Positions 37,987 through 46,436 of a stretch of DNA of 64,000 nucleotides are shown piece after piece; within the stretch, counting starts at the first letter, position 1, and each line of letters opens with the position of its first letter. Source of the DNA: an uncultured Sphingomonadales bacterium (GTDB lineage Bacteria; Pseudomonadota; Alphaproteobacteria; Sphingomonadales; Sphingomonadaceae); the NCBI GenBank assembly GCA_903832325.1, contig CAILBC010000043.1, positions 96,110 through 160,109 of the forward strand, in the 5' to 3' direction. The notes beneath the pieces are model-generated. The model ran no database searches, was not told where the DNA came from, and saw only the letters and a program-made list of their open reading frames with translations. The position numbers and the translations under genes are program-made.

Positions 37987-39498
37987 GTGGAGAATTCGGG
38001 GGACCGGCGCATCCGCAAGGTGCTGGTGGCGGGCGGCGGATCGGCCGGATGGATGACTGCGGCCATGCTTGGCCACATCCTGCGCCACGATTGTTCGGTC
38101 ACGCTGGTGGAATCCGAGGAAATCGGCATTGTCGGCGTGGGCGAAGCAACCATTCCGCCAATCCGCACATTCAACCAGACGCTGGGAATCGATGAAAAGG
38201 CGTTTCTGCGCGCCACGCAGGGCACCTTCAAACTGGGCATCGAATTTGTCGGCTGGGGACGGCAGGATAGCCGCTATTTCCACCCGTTCGGCCCGCACGG
38301 GCGCAATTTTGACATGGTATCGCTGCACCATTACTGGCTGCGCGCGCGCGCCGCAGGCGAAACCGCGCCGTTCGATGCGCATTCCATGGCCTGGGCGCTG
38401 GCCCGCGCCGGCCGCATGACGCGCCCGATGGCCGACCCGCGCCATGTCCTGTCCACATTCGATCATGCCTATCATTTCGATGCGGCGGGCTATGCTGTGT
38501 TCCTGCGCCAGTTTGCCGAAGCCCGCGGCGTGACCCGTGTCGAAGGCAAGATCGGCCAGGTCGATCTGGATGGCGAAACCGGCTTTGTCCGCGCGCTGCA
38601 ACTGGAAGACGGCCGCCGGCTGGAGGCCGATCTGTTTATCGATTGCACGGGTTTCCGTTCGCTGCTGCTCGGCCAGGCGCTGGGTGAACCGTTCGAAGAC
38701 TGGAGCCACTGGCTGCCGTGCGACCGTGCCGTGGCGATGCCGTGCGCCCACCCGGACAATGCGCCCGATCCCCTGCCGTTCACCCGCAGCACCGCCCAAG
38801 AGGCGGGCTGGCAATGGCGCATTCCGTTGCAGCATCGCATCGGCAACGGCTATGTCTTTTCCTCCAGCCTGCTCGATGAAACCCGCGCGGGTGATCTGCT
38901 CGCCAGCCGGCTGGATGGCAAGGCGCTGGCCGATCCGCGTCTGGTCAAGTTCAAGGCTGGCCGGCGGCGGCGGCACTGGGTCAAAAACGTGGTTGCGGTG
39001 GGGCTGTCCTCGGGCTTTCTCGAACCGCTGGAATCGACCAGCATCCACCTGATCCAGGCCAATATCTCAAAGCTGATGGGGCTGTTCCCGACGCGTGACT
39101 GCGATGCTGATACGGTCGATGAATTCAACCGCATCGCGCTGGGCGAAACCGACCGCATCCGCGATTTCATCATCCTGCACTACAAGCTGATGCAGCGCGA
39201 TGATGCCGAATTGTGGCGCTATACCGCGAACATGGCGGTGCCCGACACGCTGGCGGCCAAGATCGAACAGTTCCGCCGCCATGCCCGGCACCTGCCGCGC
39301 GAATTCGATCTGTTTGCGATCGATTCCTGGCTGGCGGTGCATCTGGGGCAGAACAACCTGCCCGAAGATGTTGATCCGTTGATCGATTATCGCGGTATCG
39401 ATGCGCGCGACTGGCTGACAAAGCTGCGCGCCGCGCTCGATGTTGAAGCTGCTCGCGCACCGAGCCACGCGCAGTTCATTGCCGACGCGATGCGATGA
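37987..39498 (+). CDS. Tryptophan-halogenase-like flavoprotein 1
   Basis: A 503-residue member of the flavin-dependent tryptophan halogenase family. It has the FAD motif VAGGGSAGWMTA (about residues 14-25), a Lys in the TFKLGIEFVGW segment where halogenases keep the catalytic Lys, the GWQWRIP motif, and EPLESTSIHLIQ holding the Glu paired with that Lys. The start GTG 37987 has AAAGGAG 6 bases upstream. It overlaps the oxygenase gene by ATGA. Relatives beside TBDRs are common in Caulobacter-like and Xanthomonas-like genomes, and their substrates are unknown. A second copy lies at 42371. No flavin reductase is nearby. Confidence 0.9.
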   Translation: MENSGDRRIRKVLVAGGGSAGWMTAAMLGHILRHDCSVTLVESEEIGIVGVGEATIPPIRTFNQTLGIDEKAFLRATQGTFKLGIEFVGWGRQDSRYFHPFGPHGRNFDMVSLHHYWLRARAAGETAPFDAHSMAWALARAGRMTRPMADPRHVLSTFDHAYHFDAAGYAVFLRQFAEARGVTRVEGKIGQVDLDGETGFVRALQLEDGRRLEADLFIDCTGFRSLLLGQALGEPFEDWSHWLPCDRAVAMPCAHPDNAPDPLPFTRSTAQEAGWQWRIPLQHRIGNGYVFSSSLLDETRAGDLLASRLDGKALADPRLVKFKAGRRRRHWVKNVVAVGLSSGFLEPLESTSIHLIQANISKLMGLFPTRDCDADTVDEFNRIALGETDRIRDFIILHYKLMQRDDAELWRYTANMAVPDTLAAKIEQFRRHARHLPREFDLFAIDSWLAVHLGQNNLPEDVDPLIDYRGIDARDWLTKLRAALDVEAARAPSHAQFIADAMR

Positions 39499-40964
39499 GC
39501 GCGGCCCGCCCGCCGCAACCCGTATCGCCCGGCGCCCTGCTGGATCACGCGCGCGAGGCGCGCGGCCTGCTGGATCAGGCGCGCGAGGCTCGCGGCCTGC
39601 TGGATCGGGCGCGCGAGGCGCGCGCCGGGCAAAACATGGCCGGCGCCGATGCTGCGGTGACCGAGGCGGTGGCACGCGCACCGCAAGACCGCGCGGCGGC
39701 GATGATGCTGGCGCAAATCCGGTTTGAACGCGGCTTTCCCGCGGCCGACCTGTTTGCGCGTGCGGCCGCGCTCGATCCGGGCAATCGCGATTGTCTGCGC
39801 AACCAGGCGCTGGCGCTTGCCGCGCAAGGTGATGCCGCAGGCGCCGAGGCGCTGCTGGCCAGCGCGATCGCTGCGGCACCCGATTGGCTCGAAGGGCTGC
39901 GCGTGCTCGCATCGCTGCGCTGGGTTGCGGGAGACGCTGCCGGGTTTGATGCGGGCTGGCGTGAGGCGGCGCGGGCGCATCCGGCGCACCAGGGGCTGTG
40001 GCTGGGCTGGTTTGGTGCGCTGGCGCAAGTGCGCGACTGGCCGCGCGCCCTGGCCGTGCTCGATGAAGCGCAGCACCATCTGGGCGAAACTGCGGCCCTG
40101 CATGCGGCGCGGGTGTTTGTGGCGGGCGAAAGCGGGGCGCTGGACCAGTGCGCCGCACTGCTTGACCGGTGGGCCGGGCCGGAGGATGATTTTCTGCGGC
40201 TGGCGCGCGTGCGGCTGGCGCTGCGGCGCGGGGATGCCGCTGTGGCCCGCGATGGGGCGCTGGCCATGCTGCGGGGTCCAAACGGGCGGCAGGCGTGGTC
40301 TTACCTTGGCACCGCATGGCGCATGCTGGGCGATCCGCTGGCCGAATGGCTGGAGGGCGATCCGGCCTTTGTCGGGGCCTATCAGGTCAATTTGTCGGTG
40401 GCGGAGCTCGACGAGCTTGGCGACGTGCTGCGCGGGCTGCATCAGGCGCGCGCGGCTTATGCCGAACAATCGGTGCGTGCCGGAACGCAGACCGACCGAT
40501 CGGTGCTGCTGCGCCACGAACCGATCCTGCAACGCACCCGCGCGGCGCTGATGGAGGCGGTGCACACCCATGTGGCCGGCCTGCCGCCGCACGACCCGCG
40601 GCATCCCCTCCTTTCGGTCCCGCTTTCGGCCCGGCGCGACGGCTTGATCGTATCGGGCAGCTGGTCGGTGCGGCTGGGCCCGGGCGGGTACAATGTCACG
40701 CACAGCCATCCGCTGGGCTGGCTGTCATCCGCGTTCTATGTTGCTCTGCCCGATGCGGCCACGATGGGCGCGGCGCCGGCGGGGCATTTCCACTGGGGCG
40801 CGCCGCCCGATGATCTGGGCATCGATCTGGCGCCGCGCGGCCAAATCGCGCCGCAGCGGGGCCAGCTCGTGCTGTTTCCATCCTGTTTCTGGCACGGCAC
40901 GGTGCCGATCGCGGCGGGTGAACGGCTGAACATCGCGTTTGACGTTACCCCGCGTCCCACCTGA
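39495..40964 (+). CDS. TPR-repeat protein with C-terminal 2OG-Fe(II) oxygenase domain
   Basis: A 489-residue protein. Residues 15-44 are three 10-residue repeats (LLDxAREARG). Residues about 45-300 look like helical tetratricopeptide repeats. The last 140 residues match the putative 2OG-Fe(II) oxygenase family: SGSWSVRLGPGGYNVTHSHPLGWLSS, then HWGAPP, GQLVLFPSCFWHGT and RLNIAFDV, giving the likely iron His residues and the 2-oxoglutarate Arg. No signal peptide. The start ATG 39495 overlaps the halogenase stop; the GH32 gene follows 19 bp later. The pairing suggests these enzymes modify a common target, but the substrate is unknown. Confidence 0.85.
   Translation: MSAARPPQPVSPGALLDHAREARGLLDQAREARGLLDRAREARAGQNMAGADAAVTEAVARAPQDRAAAMMLAQIRFERGFPAADLFARAAALDPGNRDCLRNQALALAAQGDAAGAEALLASAIAAAPDWLEGLRVLASLRWVAGDAAGFDAGWREAARAHPAHQGLWLGWFGALAQVRDWPRALAVLDEAQHHLGETAALHAARVFVAGESGALDQCAALLDRWAGPEDDFLRLARVRLALRRGDAAVARDGALAMLRGPNGRQAWSYLGTAWRMLGDPLAEWLEGDPAFVGAYQVNLSVAELDELGDVLRGLHQARAAYAEQSVRAGTQTDRSVLLRHEPILQRTRAALMEAVHTHVAGLPPHDPRHPLLSVPLSARRDGLIVSGSWSVRLGPGGYNVTHSHPLGWLSSAFYVALPDAATMGAAPAGHFHWGAPPDDLGIDLAPRGQIAPQRGQLVLFPSCFWHGTVPIAAGERLNIAFDVTPRPT
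39537..39626 (+). repeat. 30-bp in-frame tandem repeat, three copies
   Basis: Three consecutive 30-base units (39537-39566, 39567-39596, 39597-39626), nearly identical, encoding LLDHAREARG, LLDQAREARG and LLDRAREARA at the start of the TPR-oxygenase protein. Copy-number change would keep the frame. Confidence 0.9.
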
Positions 40965-40983
40965 TCCGAAAAAGGGCAATCCC

Positions 40984-42321
40984 ATGCGTCCCCGCTTTCA
41001 TTACGCCCCACGCGCCAACTGGCTGAGCGATCCCAACGGCCTGGTGCATGATCGGGGCGAATGGCACATGGCCTATCAATACAATCCGCACGGGGAGGAA
41101 TGGGGGCATATGGCCTGGGGCCATGCGGTCAGCCCCGATCTGGTGCGCTGGACCGAATTGCCGCCGGCACTGGTCGAAACCGATGGCGAAATGGTGTTTT
41201 CGGGCTCCGCCGTGATCGATCACGCGGGCACGGCGGGCTTTGGCAAGGGCGCGATGGTCGCGATCTATACCGGCGCGCACAGTGCGGCGCAGCGGCAGGT
41301 GCAGTGCCTGGCCCATAGCACCGATGCCGGCCGCCACTGGGCGCGCTACGCCGGCAATCCGGTGCTGGATCTGGGCCTTGCCGATTTTCGCGATCCCAAC
41401 GTGATCTGGCACGATGCGACTGCGCGCTGGATCATGACCGTGGTGCTGTCCACGCAGAACCGCGCGGCGATCTATGCGTCGCCGAATTTGCGCGACTGGA
41501 CATTGCTGAGCCATGTCGAAACCGACGGCGCACCCGGGCACTTGTGGGAATGCCCGCTGCTGATCGAATTGCCGGTAGAAGGCAGCGGTGAAACACGCTG
41601 GCTGTTCAAGGTCGATGTGCTGTCGGGCGCCCCGGGCAGCGGCGCGCTGTATCGCACCGGGCATTTCGACGGCGAACGGTTCCATGCCGATGGGCCGTGG
41701 CAGGTGGCCGATCATGGGCAGGATTTCTATGCCGCGATTGCCTGGCACGCGCCGCGCGATGCCGCGGGGCGCCCGCTGTGGATCGGCTGGCTGGGCAACC
41801 ATGCGGTGCAAAAAGCGCTGCCGTTGCAGGGCTGGCGCGGCGCAATGTCGGTGCCCCGGCGCCTGGCACTGACGGTGGCCGGCGGCGCGTGCCGCCTGCG
41901 CCAGACGGTGGAGCCCGCGCTGATGGCCCAATTCGGCGCGCCACAGCCGCTTGCACTTGGCCATGCGCCGGTTGCACTGGCGCCGGGGATCGTCGCCGGG
42001 CTGGCGGGCGATTTTGCGCTGACGCTGGAGGATGGCACCGGTCGGCGGATCGATCTGATCCGCAATGCCGCCGGCCTGCGCCTGGAACGGCGCGATCCGG
42101 TCACGCCGCAACTTGATGCAGAGGCGCTGGCCCCGCTCGAAACCGCATCGCCGATCCTGCTGCTGATCGATCATGGCGCGATCGAGGTGCTGGCCGATGA
42201 CGGGCTGGTGGCGCTGACCATGCAGCACCGCCTGGCGGGCGAAACCTGGCGCGCGGGCGCCGACCGGCCGGTCGAAGCGACCTGCCGCCAGTGGCAGGGT
42301 GCCCCAATTACCGCGGCCTGA
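40984..42321 (+). CDS. GH32 beta-fructosidase (levanase/invertase type)
   Basis: A 445-residue family 32 enzyme that hydrolyses terminal beta-fructosides in sucrose, levan or inulin. The three family motifs are present: WLSDPNG with the nucleophile Asp (about residue 17), FRDPNVI and WECPLL with the acid/base Glu. A beta-sandwich domain makes up the C-terminal third. No signal peptide is visible, so it is probably cytoplasmic and acts on imported sugar. ATG 40984 is chosen because AAAGGG lies about 8 bases upstream. It sits between the two halogenase genes, which ties them to the fructan locus. Confidence 0.94.
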   Translation: MRPRFHYAPRANWLSDPNGLVHDRGEWHMAYQYNPHGEEWGHMAWGHAVSPDLVRWTELPPALVETDGEMVFSGSAVIDHAGTAGFGKGAMVAIYTGAHSAAQRQVQCLAHSTDAGRHWARYAGNPVLDLGLADFRDPNVIWHDATARWIMTVVLSTQNRAAIYASPNLRDWTLLSHVETDGAPGHLWECPLLIELPVEGSGETRWLFKVDVLSGAPGSGALYRTGHFDGERFHADGPWQVADHGQDFYAAIAWHAPRDAAGRPLWIGWLGNHAVQKALPLQGWRGAMSVPRRLALTVAGGACRLRQTVEPALMAQFGAPQPLALGHAPVALAPGIVAGLAGDFALTLEDGTGRRIDLIRNAAGLRLERRDPVTPQLDAEALAPLETASPILLLIDHGAIEVLADDGLVALTMQHRLAGETWRAGADRPVEATCRQWQGAPITAA

Positions 42322-42370
42322 CGGTTGCCTGCGGCTTTTTTCGCGCGGCGATCTCGGCTAGGCCCCGGGG

Positions 42371-43873
42371 ATGGACAAGCAAAGCATTCGCAACGTGCTG
42401 ATCGTGGGCGGCGGGTCGGCGGGCTGGATGACAGCGGCGATGATGGCGCAAGTGCTGCAACGCGATTGCGCGATCACGCTGGTTGAATCCGACGAAATCG
42501 GCATTGTCGGCGTGGGCGAGGCGACCATCCCGCCGATCAAGGCGTTCAACGAAACACTGGGCTTTGCGGAGAAGGATTTTCTGCGCGAAACGCAGGCGAC
42601 GTTCAAACTGGGCATCGAATTCGTCGGGTGGGGCGGGCGCGACAGCCGCTATTTCCATCCGTTCGGCACGCACGGCAGCGCTGTCGATATTGTCCCCTTG
42701 CACCAATACTGGCTGCGCGCCCGCCTGGCGGGTGATACCGCGCCGTTTGAAGACCATGCCATGGCCTGGGCGCTGGCCCGCGCTGGCCGGATGACCCGCC
42801 CCACCACCGATCCGCGCAGCCTGCGCGCGACATTCGATTATGCCTATCACTTCGATGCGGTGGGCTATGCCGGGTTCCTGCGCCGCTATGCCGAGGCGCG
42901 CGGCGTTACCCGCGTTGAAGGGCGGATCGGCGATGTCGAGCTGGATGGGCAAACCGGCTTTGTGAAGGCCGTGCGCCTCGACGATGGCCGCCGGATCGAG
43001 GCGGAGCTGTTTGTCGATTGCAGCGGGTTCCGCAGCCTGCTGCTCGAAGGCGCGATGGGCGAACCGTTCGAAGACTGGAGCCACTGGCTGCCCTGTGACC
43101 GCGCGGTGGCCATGCCCTGTGCGCACCCGGCCGGCACCACCAATCCGGCGCCGTTCACCCGCAGCACGGCGCAAGAGGCGGGCTGGCAATGGCGCATCCC
43201 GCTGCAAAAACGCATCGGCAACGGCTATGTCTATGCCAGTGCGTTTCTGGACGATGACCGGGCGGCCGATCTGCTGGCGCGCCGGCTGGATGGCGCGGCG
43301 CTGGGTGATCCGCGGTTCATCCGGTTCAAGGCCGGGCGGCGTCGGCGGCACTGGGTGAAAAACGTGGTCGGCGTCGGCCTGTCGACCGGGTTTCTCGAAC
43401 CGCTGGAATCGACCAGCATCCACCTGATCCAGGCCAATATCTCAAAACTGATGACGTTTTTTCCCGACCGGCGCTTTGACCCGCTGGCGATTGACGAATT
43501 CAACCGTATTGCCGCGTGCGAGACCGAGCGGATCCGCGATTTCCTGATCCTGCATTACAAGCTGATGCAGCGCGATGATGCCGAACTGTGGCGTTATACC
43601 GCCGCGATGGATGTGCCCGACACGCTCGCGCTGAAAATCGACCATTTCCGGCGCAGCGGGCGGCTGATCACGCGCGAACTCGATCTGTTTCGTGACGATA
43701 GCTGGCTGGCGGTGCATCTGGGGCAGGGCAATCTGCCCGAAGCGGGCGAGCCGCTGGCACATCATCGCGGGATTGATTTGCGCGAATGGCTGGGCAAATT
43801 GCGCCTCGCACTGTCGCAAGAAGCGGCGCGTGCGCCTGATCATGCCCGGTTCATTGCCGATGCCATGGCTTGA
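42371..43873 (+). CDS. Tryptophan-halogenase-like flavoprotein 2
   Basis: A 500-residue paralogue of the protein at 37987, similar throughout (for example EIGIVGVGEATIPPI, TFKLGIEFVGWG, DSRYFHPFG, FEDWSHWLPCDRAVAMPCAHP and EPLESTSIHLIQANISKLM occur in both). The FAD motif VGGGSAGWMTA, the catalytic-type Lys and Glu and GWQWRIP are intact. The start ATG 42371 has only a GGGG run before it; the gap from GH32 is 49 bp. It is convergent with the fructokinase gene (23 bp). It arose by local duplication or by parallel acquisition with the first copy. The substrate is unknown. Confidence 0.9.
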   Translation: MDKQSIRNVLIVGGGSAGWMTAAMMAQVLQRDCAITLVESDEIGIVGVGEATIPPIKAFNETLGFAEKDFLRETQATFKLGIEFVGWGGRDSRYFHPFGTHGSAVDIVPLHQYWLRARLAGDTAPFEDHAMAWALARAGRMTRPTTDPRSLRATFDYAYHFDAVGYAGFLRRYAEARGVTRVEGRIGDVELDGQTGFVKAVRLDDGRRIEAELFVDCSGFRSLLLEGAMGEPFEDWSHWLPCDRAVAMPCAHPAGTTNPAPFTRSTAQEAGWQWRIPLQKRIGNGYVYASAFLDDDRAADLLARRLDGAALGDPRFIRFKAGRRRRHWVKNVVGVGLSTGFLEPLESTSIHLIQANISKLMTFFPDRRFDPLAIDEFNRIAACETERIRDFLILHYKLMQRDDAELWRYTAAMDVPDTLALKIDHFRRSGRLITRELDLFRDDSWLAVHLGQGNLPEAGEPLAHHRGIDLREWLGKLRLALSQEAARAPDHARFIADAMA

Positions 43874-43896
43874 AACGCGTGATCATTACGGATGCT

Positions 43897-44799
43897 CTAA
43901 AGCTTTGATCGGCCCAGTTCGATCGCACCGGTAATGCCCGCATCATCGCCCAGCCCCGGGGTGACGATGTACTGCTCCAGCCCGGGATCGAGCCGGGGGT
44001 TCTGCACATAGCCGTTGAGCCGCGCCAGCGTGCGCCGGCGCACCGTTTCGATCAAGCCGGGCGCCTTCATCACCCCGCCACCAAAAATCAGCCGGTCGGG
44101 CATGTGCATCAGCACCAGATCGGCGGCGAGATCGGCAATATAGCCGCCGATCAGATCGATCTTTGCCGGGTCGTCGGCCAGATGATCGAGGCTGGTGCCC
44201 CAGCGCTTGATGATTGCGGGGCCGGCCACCAGCCCTTCCAGGCAATCGCCGTGATAGGGGCACCAGCCTTCGAACGGATCGGCCGCGCGATCATGGCTGG
44301 GGTGAATATGCCCCATTTCATAATGCGAAAAACCCATCAGCGATTTGCCATCGCGCAGCACCCCGGTGCCGACCCCGGTGCCGATCGTGGTATAGGCCAG
44401 CGTGCGCGCGCCTTGCCCTGCGCCCGCCAGCCATTCGCCGATCGCTGCGCCGTTGACATCGGTATCGACCACGAAAGGCACGCCGAACGGATCGAGCACA
44501 TCGTGGAAGCGCGCACCCTGCCAGCCCGGCTTTGGCGTGGTGGTGAACGTGCCATAGGCGGGCGAGGCAGGATCGATGTCGATCGGGCCAAAGCTGGCGA
44601 CGCCGAACGCCGCGATGCGCCCGTGGGTTTCCTGCGCGGCGGTGAAGAACGCGGCCACATCGGGAAAGCATTCGGCCGGGGTGCGCGTATCGATCCGCGC
44701 GCGCGCCACAATCGTGCCGTCCATGCGGGCCAGCGCGCAGATGAACTTTGTCCCGCCCGCCTCGATCGCGCCGATCAGGCCGTCCTGCTGCCCCTGCAT
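43897..44799 (-). CDS. ROK-family fructokinase
   Basis: A 300-residue ROK sugar kinase of the bacterial fructokinase group. The ATP-binding AIEAGGTKF is at residues 11-19 and the second site is YTTIGTGVGTGV (about residues 141-152). The zinc motif is GHIHPSHDRAADPFEGWCPYHGDCLEG (His, Cys, His, Cys as single ligands), and GPIDIDP with VVDTDVNGAA carries the catalytic Asp region. It phosphorylates fructose released by GH32 or GH68. The start is ATG 44799. A LacI-type operator lies about 92 bp upstream, which places it in the sugar regulon although it runs opposite to the other genes. Confidence 0.92.
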   Translation of the reverse strand: MQGQQDGLIGAIEAGGTKFICALARMDGTIVARARIDTRTPAECFPDVAAFFTAAQETHGRIAAFGVASFGPIDIDPASPAYGTFTTTPKPGWQGARFHDVLDPFGVPFVVDTDVNGAAIGEWLAGAGQGARTLAYTTIGTGVGTGVLRDGKSLMGFSHYEMGHIHPSHDRAADPFEGWCPYHGDCLEGLVAGPAIIKRWGTSLDHLADDPAKIDLIGGYIADLAADLVLMHMPDRLIFGGGVMKAPGLIETVRRRTLARLNGYVQNPRLDPGLEQYIVTPGLGDDAGITGAIELGRSKL

Positions 44800-44890
44800 G
44801 TGCTGTCCTCCCGCTTGCCCTGGGCGCTTGCCCGGTGTCCCATCACTGGCACGGCGGCGGGCCTGCTGCCAAGCGGTTTGGCGCAGCGTG

Positions 44891-44900
44891 CAATCGATTT
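44891..44900. promoter_or_regulatory. LacI-type operator core upstream of fructokinase
   Basis: CAATCGATTT, matching the CAAnCGnTTG core in 9 of 10 positions, within TGCAATCGATTTACC. It lies in the 239-bp gap 44800-45038. A TTATCGCACAACG segment follows near 44960, and a long inverted repeat closes the gap. Confidence 0.5.
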
Positions 44901-44997
44901 ACCAATCGGCGTTTTACCAGCGCGTGCCGCGCCTTGTACGGATGTGCGATGAGTGGAAGTTATCGCACAACGTGACGCTCAGGCGCCGCGCGGGCTT

Positions 44998-45039
44998 ATA
45001 CCAACGCGCAGGGAGTCAAGGCTCACTGCACGTTGGTAT
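44998..45039. repeat. 18-bp inverted repeat at the end of the permease gene
   Basis: ATACCAACGCGCAGGGAG (44998-45015) and CTCACTGCACGTTGGTAT (45022-45039) pair over 18 bases with two mismatches and a 6-base loop. The right arm ends at the stop codon of the minus-strand permease gene. It may be a terminator lacking a T-tract or a REP-type element. Confidence 0.8.
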
Positions 45040-46403
45040 CAGGCGGTGATCGGCACCACCGGACTGCCCAGGCGCGCGCGGAACTGATAGGCGATCACGC
45101 AGGCGACGAACACGCCGGTCGACAATGCCACTTCGGAAAATTCTTCCGGAGAGCGCAACATCATCACCAGCACTGCCAGAATGCCCGCGGCGGCGGCATA
45201 GCTGACCAGCGGAAACAGCCAGACTTTCACACTGAGCGTTTCGCCCGCACGTTCCAGCCGGCGGCGCAGCGCAATTTGCGCAAACACGATCAGCAGATAG
45301 ACACACAGGATCGTCGCGCCCGAGGCCTGGACCAGAAACGCAAACAGCCCGCCCGGCGAAAACACCGAAGACAGCACCACGCCATAGCCCGCCACGGCCG
45401 AGGCGATGATCCCGGCGGCCGGCACCTTGCGCGCCGAGACAATGCCGAACATTTCAGGGGCATCGCCGCGCTGCGCCATTTCATAGAGCATGCGGCTGGT
45501 CACATAGATCGCGGAATTGAGGCACGAGACAATCGCCGTGAAGATCACCGCGCCGATGATCGCCTCTGCGCCCGGCACGTGGATCAGGCCGAGCGCGGCG
45601 ACGAACGGCGATTTGCCCGAAACGACCGTATCCCACGGCAGGATCGCCTGGATCACCGCGATCGACCCGATATAGAAAAACATGATGCGCAGCGCCACGG
45701 TGCGCCCGGCGCGGACCACGTTGCGCGCGGGATCTTCGGTTTCCACCGCAGCAATCGTGGCGACTTCGCTGCCCATCATGGAAAAAATGACAGTGGGAAT
45801 GGCCAGGAAAATTGCCGAAACCCCCGATGGCATGGCGCCGCCATGCACCATGAACTGGTGCTGCAGCGCGATCAGGCCCGGGCCGAAGCCAAATACATAG
45901 CCCAGACCCAGCGCGATGAACCCAACGATCGTCACCACTTTCAGGCTGGCAAACCAGAATTCGAATTCGCCATACGTCTTGACCGACATCAGGTTGACGC
46001 CGGTCATCGCCACGATCAGCAGCGCCGACAGCGCCCACATTGGCAGCGGCACAAACGGCATCAGCATGTTGGCCCCGGCAATCGCCTCCACCGCCACGGT
46101 AATCACCCAGAAATAGGCATAGAGCCAGGCATTGGTGAACCCTGCCCAGGGCCCCAGGCCCAGCGAGGTATAGCCGGTGAACGAGCCCAGACCGGGCCGG
46201 GCAATCGCCATTTCGCCCAGCATCCGCATGATCACGAAAACCAGCAGCCCGCACAGGAAATACGTGGCCAGCACAGCGGGGCCGGCAATGTGGATCGCCA
46301 CGCTGGACCCGACGAAGATGCCCGCACCGATGATCCCGCCGATGGAGATCATCGTCACGTGGCGAGGCTTTAGCGAATGGGCCAGTGTTGCATCATGTGA
46401 CAT
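45039..46403 (-). CDS. Amino-acid permease (APC superfamily, AAT/GabP type)
   Basis: A 454-residue transporter with 12 predicted membrane segments. The conserved first segment HVTMISIGGIIGAGIFVGSS (residues about 14-33) and the later EDPARNVVRA loop are typical of the AAT family (GabP, ProY, LysP and relatives). Substrate not identifiable from sequence; gamma-aminobutyrate or another amino acid is possible. The start is ATG 46403. The gene lies 33 bp after the stop of the PQQ dehydrogenase gene and may be cotranscribed with it and the TBDR gene. Confidence 0.9.
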   Translation of the reverse strand: MSHDATLAHSLKPRHVTMISIGGIIGAGIFVGSSVAIHIAGPAVLATYFLCGLLVFVIMRMLGEMAIARPGLGSFTGYTSLGLGPWAGFTNAWLYAYFWVITVAVEAIAGANMLMPFVPLPMWALSALLIVAMTGVNLMSVKTYGEFEFWFASLKVVTIVGFIALGLGYVFGFGPGLIALQHQFMVHGGAMPSGVSAIFLAIPTVIFSMMGSEVATIAAVETEDPARNVVRAGRTVALRIMFFYIGSIAVIQAILPWDTVVSGKSPFVAALGLIHVPGAEAIIGAVIFTAIVSCLNSAIYVTSRMLYEMAQRGDAPEMFGIVSARKVPAAGIIASAVAGYGVVLSSVFSPGGLFAFLVQASGATILCVYLLIVFAQIALRRRLERAGETLSVKVWLFPLVSYAAAAGILAVLVMMLRSPEEFSEVALSTGVFVACVIAYQFRARLGSPVVPITA

Positions 46404-46436
46404 GCCGTTACCAATTTCCCCCGGGGCCTGTTCAGC

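Noticed and set aside
44800..45038. Possible insertion-sequence end or small gene between fructokinase and permease
   Set aside because: An inverted repeat is present at one side only, with no transposase, no target duplication seen and no frame with a ribosome-binding site.
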